A DNA stretch of 40,063 nucleotides from Candidatus Uhrbacteria bacterium (GTDB lineage: Bacteria; Patescibacteriota; Patescibacteriia; UBA9934), in the NCBI GenBank assembly GCA_003453595.1, contig DMOG01000002.1:1-40063 (forward strand), given 5' to 3'. The notes below the pieces were generated by a model that saw nothing but the letters and a program-made list of their open reading frames with translations, ran no database searches and was not told the DNA's origin. Positions 40,041-40,063 of this stretch are shown here, in pieces. How positions within the stretch are numbered: the first letter of the stretch is position 1; each line of letters starts with the position of its first letter. The position numbers were made by a program, and so were the translations under genes.

Positions 40041-40063
40041 TTCGAGGCTGTCCCAAAACTCCC
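40041..40063. repeat. Right copy of contig-terminal inverted repeat
   Basis: This is the exact reverse complement of bases 1-23. See the left copy for the shared sequence. The window ends precisely at the repeat. Confidence 0.9.

Overview
The window looks like one end-to-end contig (40,063 bp) from a Candidate Phyla Radiation (Patescibacteria) genome, probably environmental. The evidence is a compact AT-leaning gene set, the standard genetic code with all three stop codons, an S10-spc ribosomal operon in which no L30 gene (rpmD) lies between rpsE and rplO, reduced versions of core proteins (a 490-residue Rel lacking its C-terminal regulatory half and an AspRS lacking the GAD insertion), and many genes without a clear Shine-Dalgarno sequence. 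I cannot place it to class or order from sequence alone. The same 23-nt sequence bounds both window ends in inverted orientation, so the contig probably broke at copies of a dispersed repeat.

Layout. 1-2.6 kb: dprA and folC (plus strand). 2.7-5.9 kb: a probable transferred defence cassette made of an Eco47II-type restriction endonuclease, a C5-cytosine methyltransferase with a fused N-terminal HTH, and a zinc-ribbon/DUF4145 protein. It is flanked by related palindromic repeats. 5.9-11.3 kb: topA, an acidic repeat-rich membrane-associated protein, and a short bifunctional Rel. 11.3-15.5 kb: parA-parB with an unknown upstream gene, an initiator tRNA, a second CAU tRNA, tRNA-Leu(CAA), and small hypotheticals. 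15.5-24.7 kb: membrane proteins, a D-Ala-D-Ala carboxypeptidase, scpB/scpA, aspS, recO, ruvX, a DUF7282-like protein, a DUF559 endonuclease embedded in repeats, map and adk. 24.8-27.7 kb: an accessory block sitting between adk and secY, two genes that are neighbours in many bacteria. It holds a Panacea-type toxin-antitoxin pair, an acidic Cys-rich protein and an orphan integrase core-binding-like protein. 27.8-39.4 kb: secY, the spc and S10 ribosomal genes and tuf, all on the minus strand. 39.6-40.0 kb: a small acidic protein upstream of tuf.

How it works together. Most genes serve core information processing: translation, secretion, chromosome segregation and condensation, supercoiling, repair, and the stringent response. 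Accessory material has entered at operon junctions. At least four families of short palindromic repeats decorate intergenic gaps, even inside the scpA-scpB and map-adk gene strings. One of these families supplies both the start codon and the C-terminal codons of the DUF559 endonuclease gene. This is the strongest candidate here for an undescribed mobile unit. Other points that stand out are a hairpin-rich 335-nt gap between rpsJ and rplC, apparent leaderless promoters (-10 box 6-9 nt before ATG), palindromic operators at both HTH-regulated loci, and an initiator tRNA that keeps only two of the three hallmark G:C pairs.
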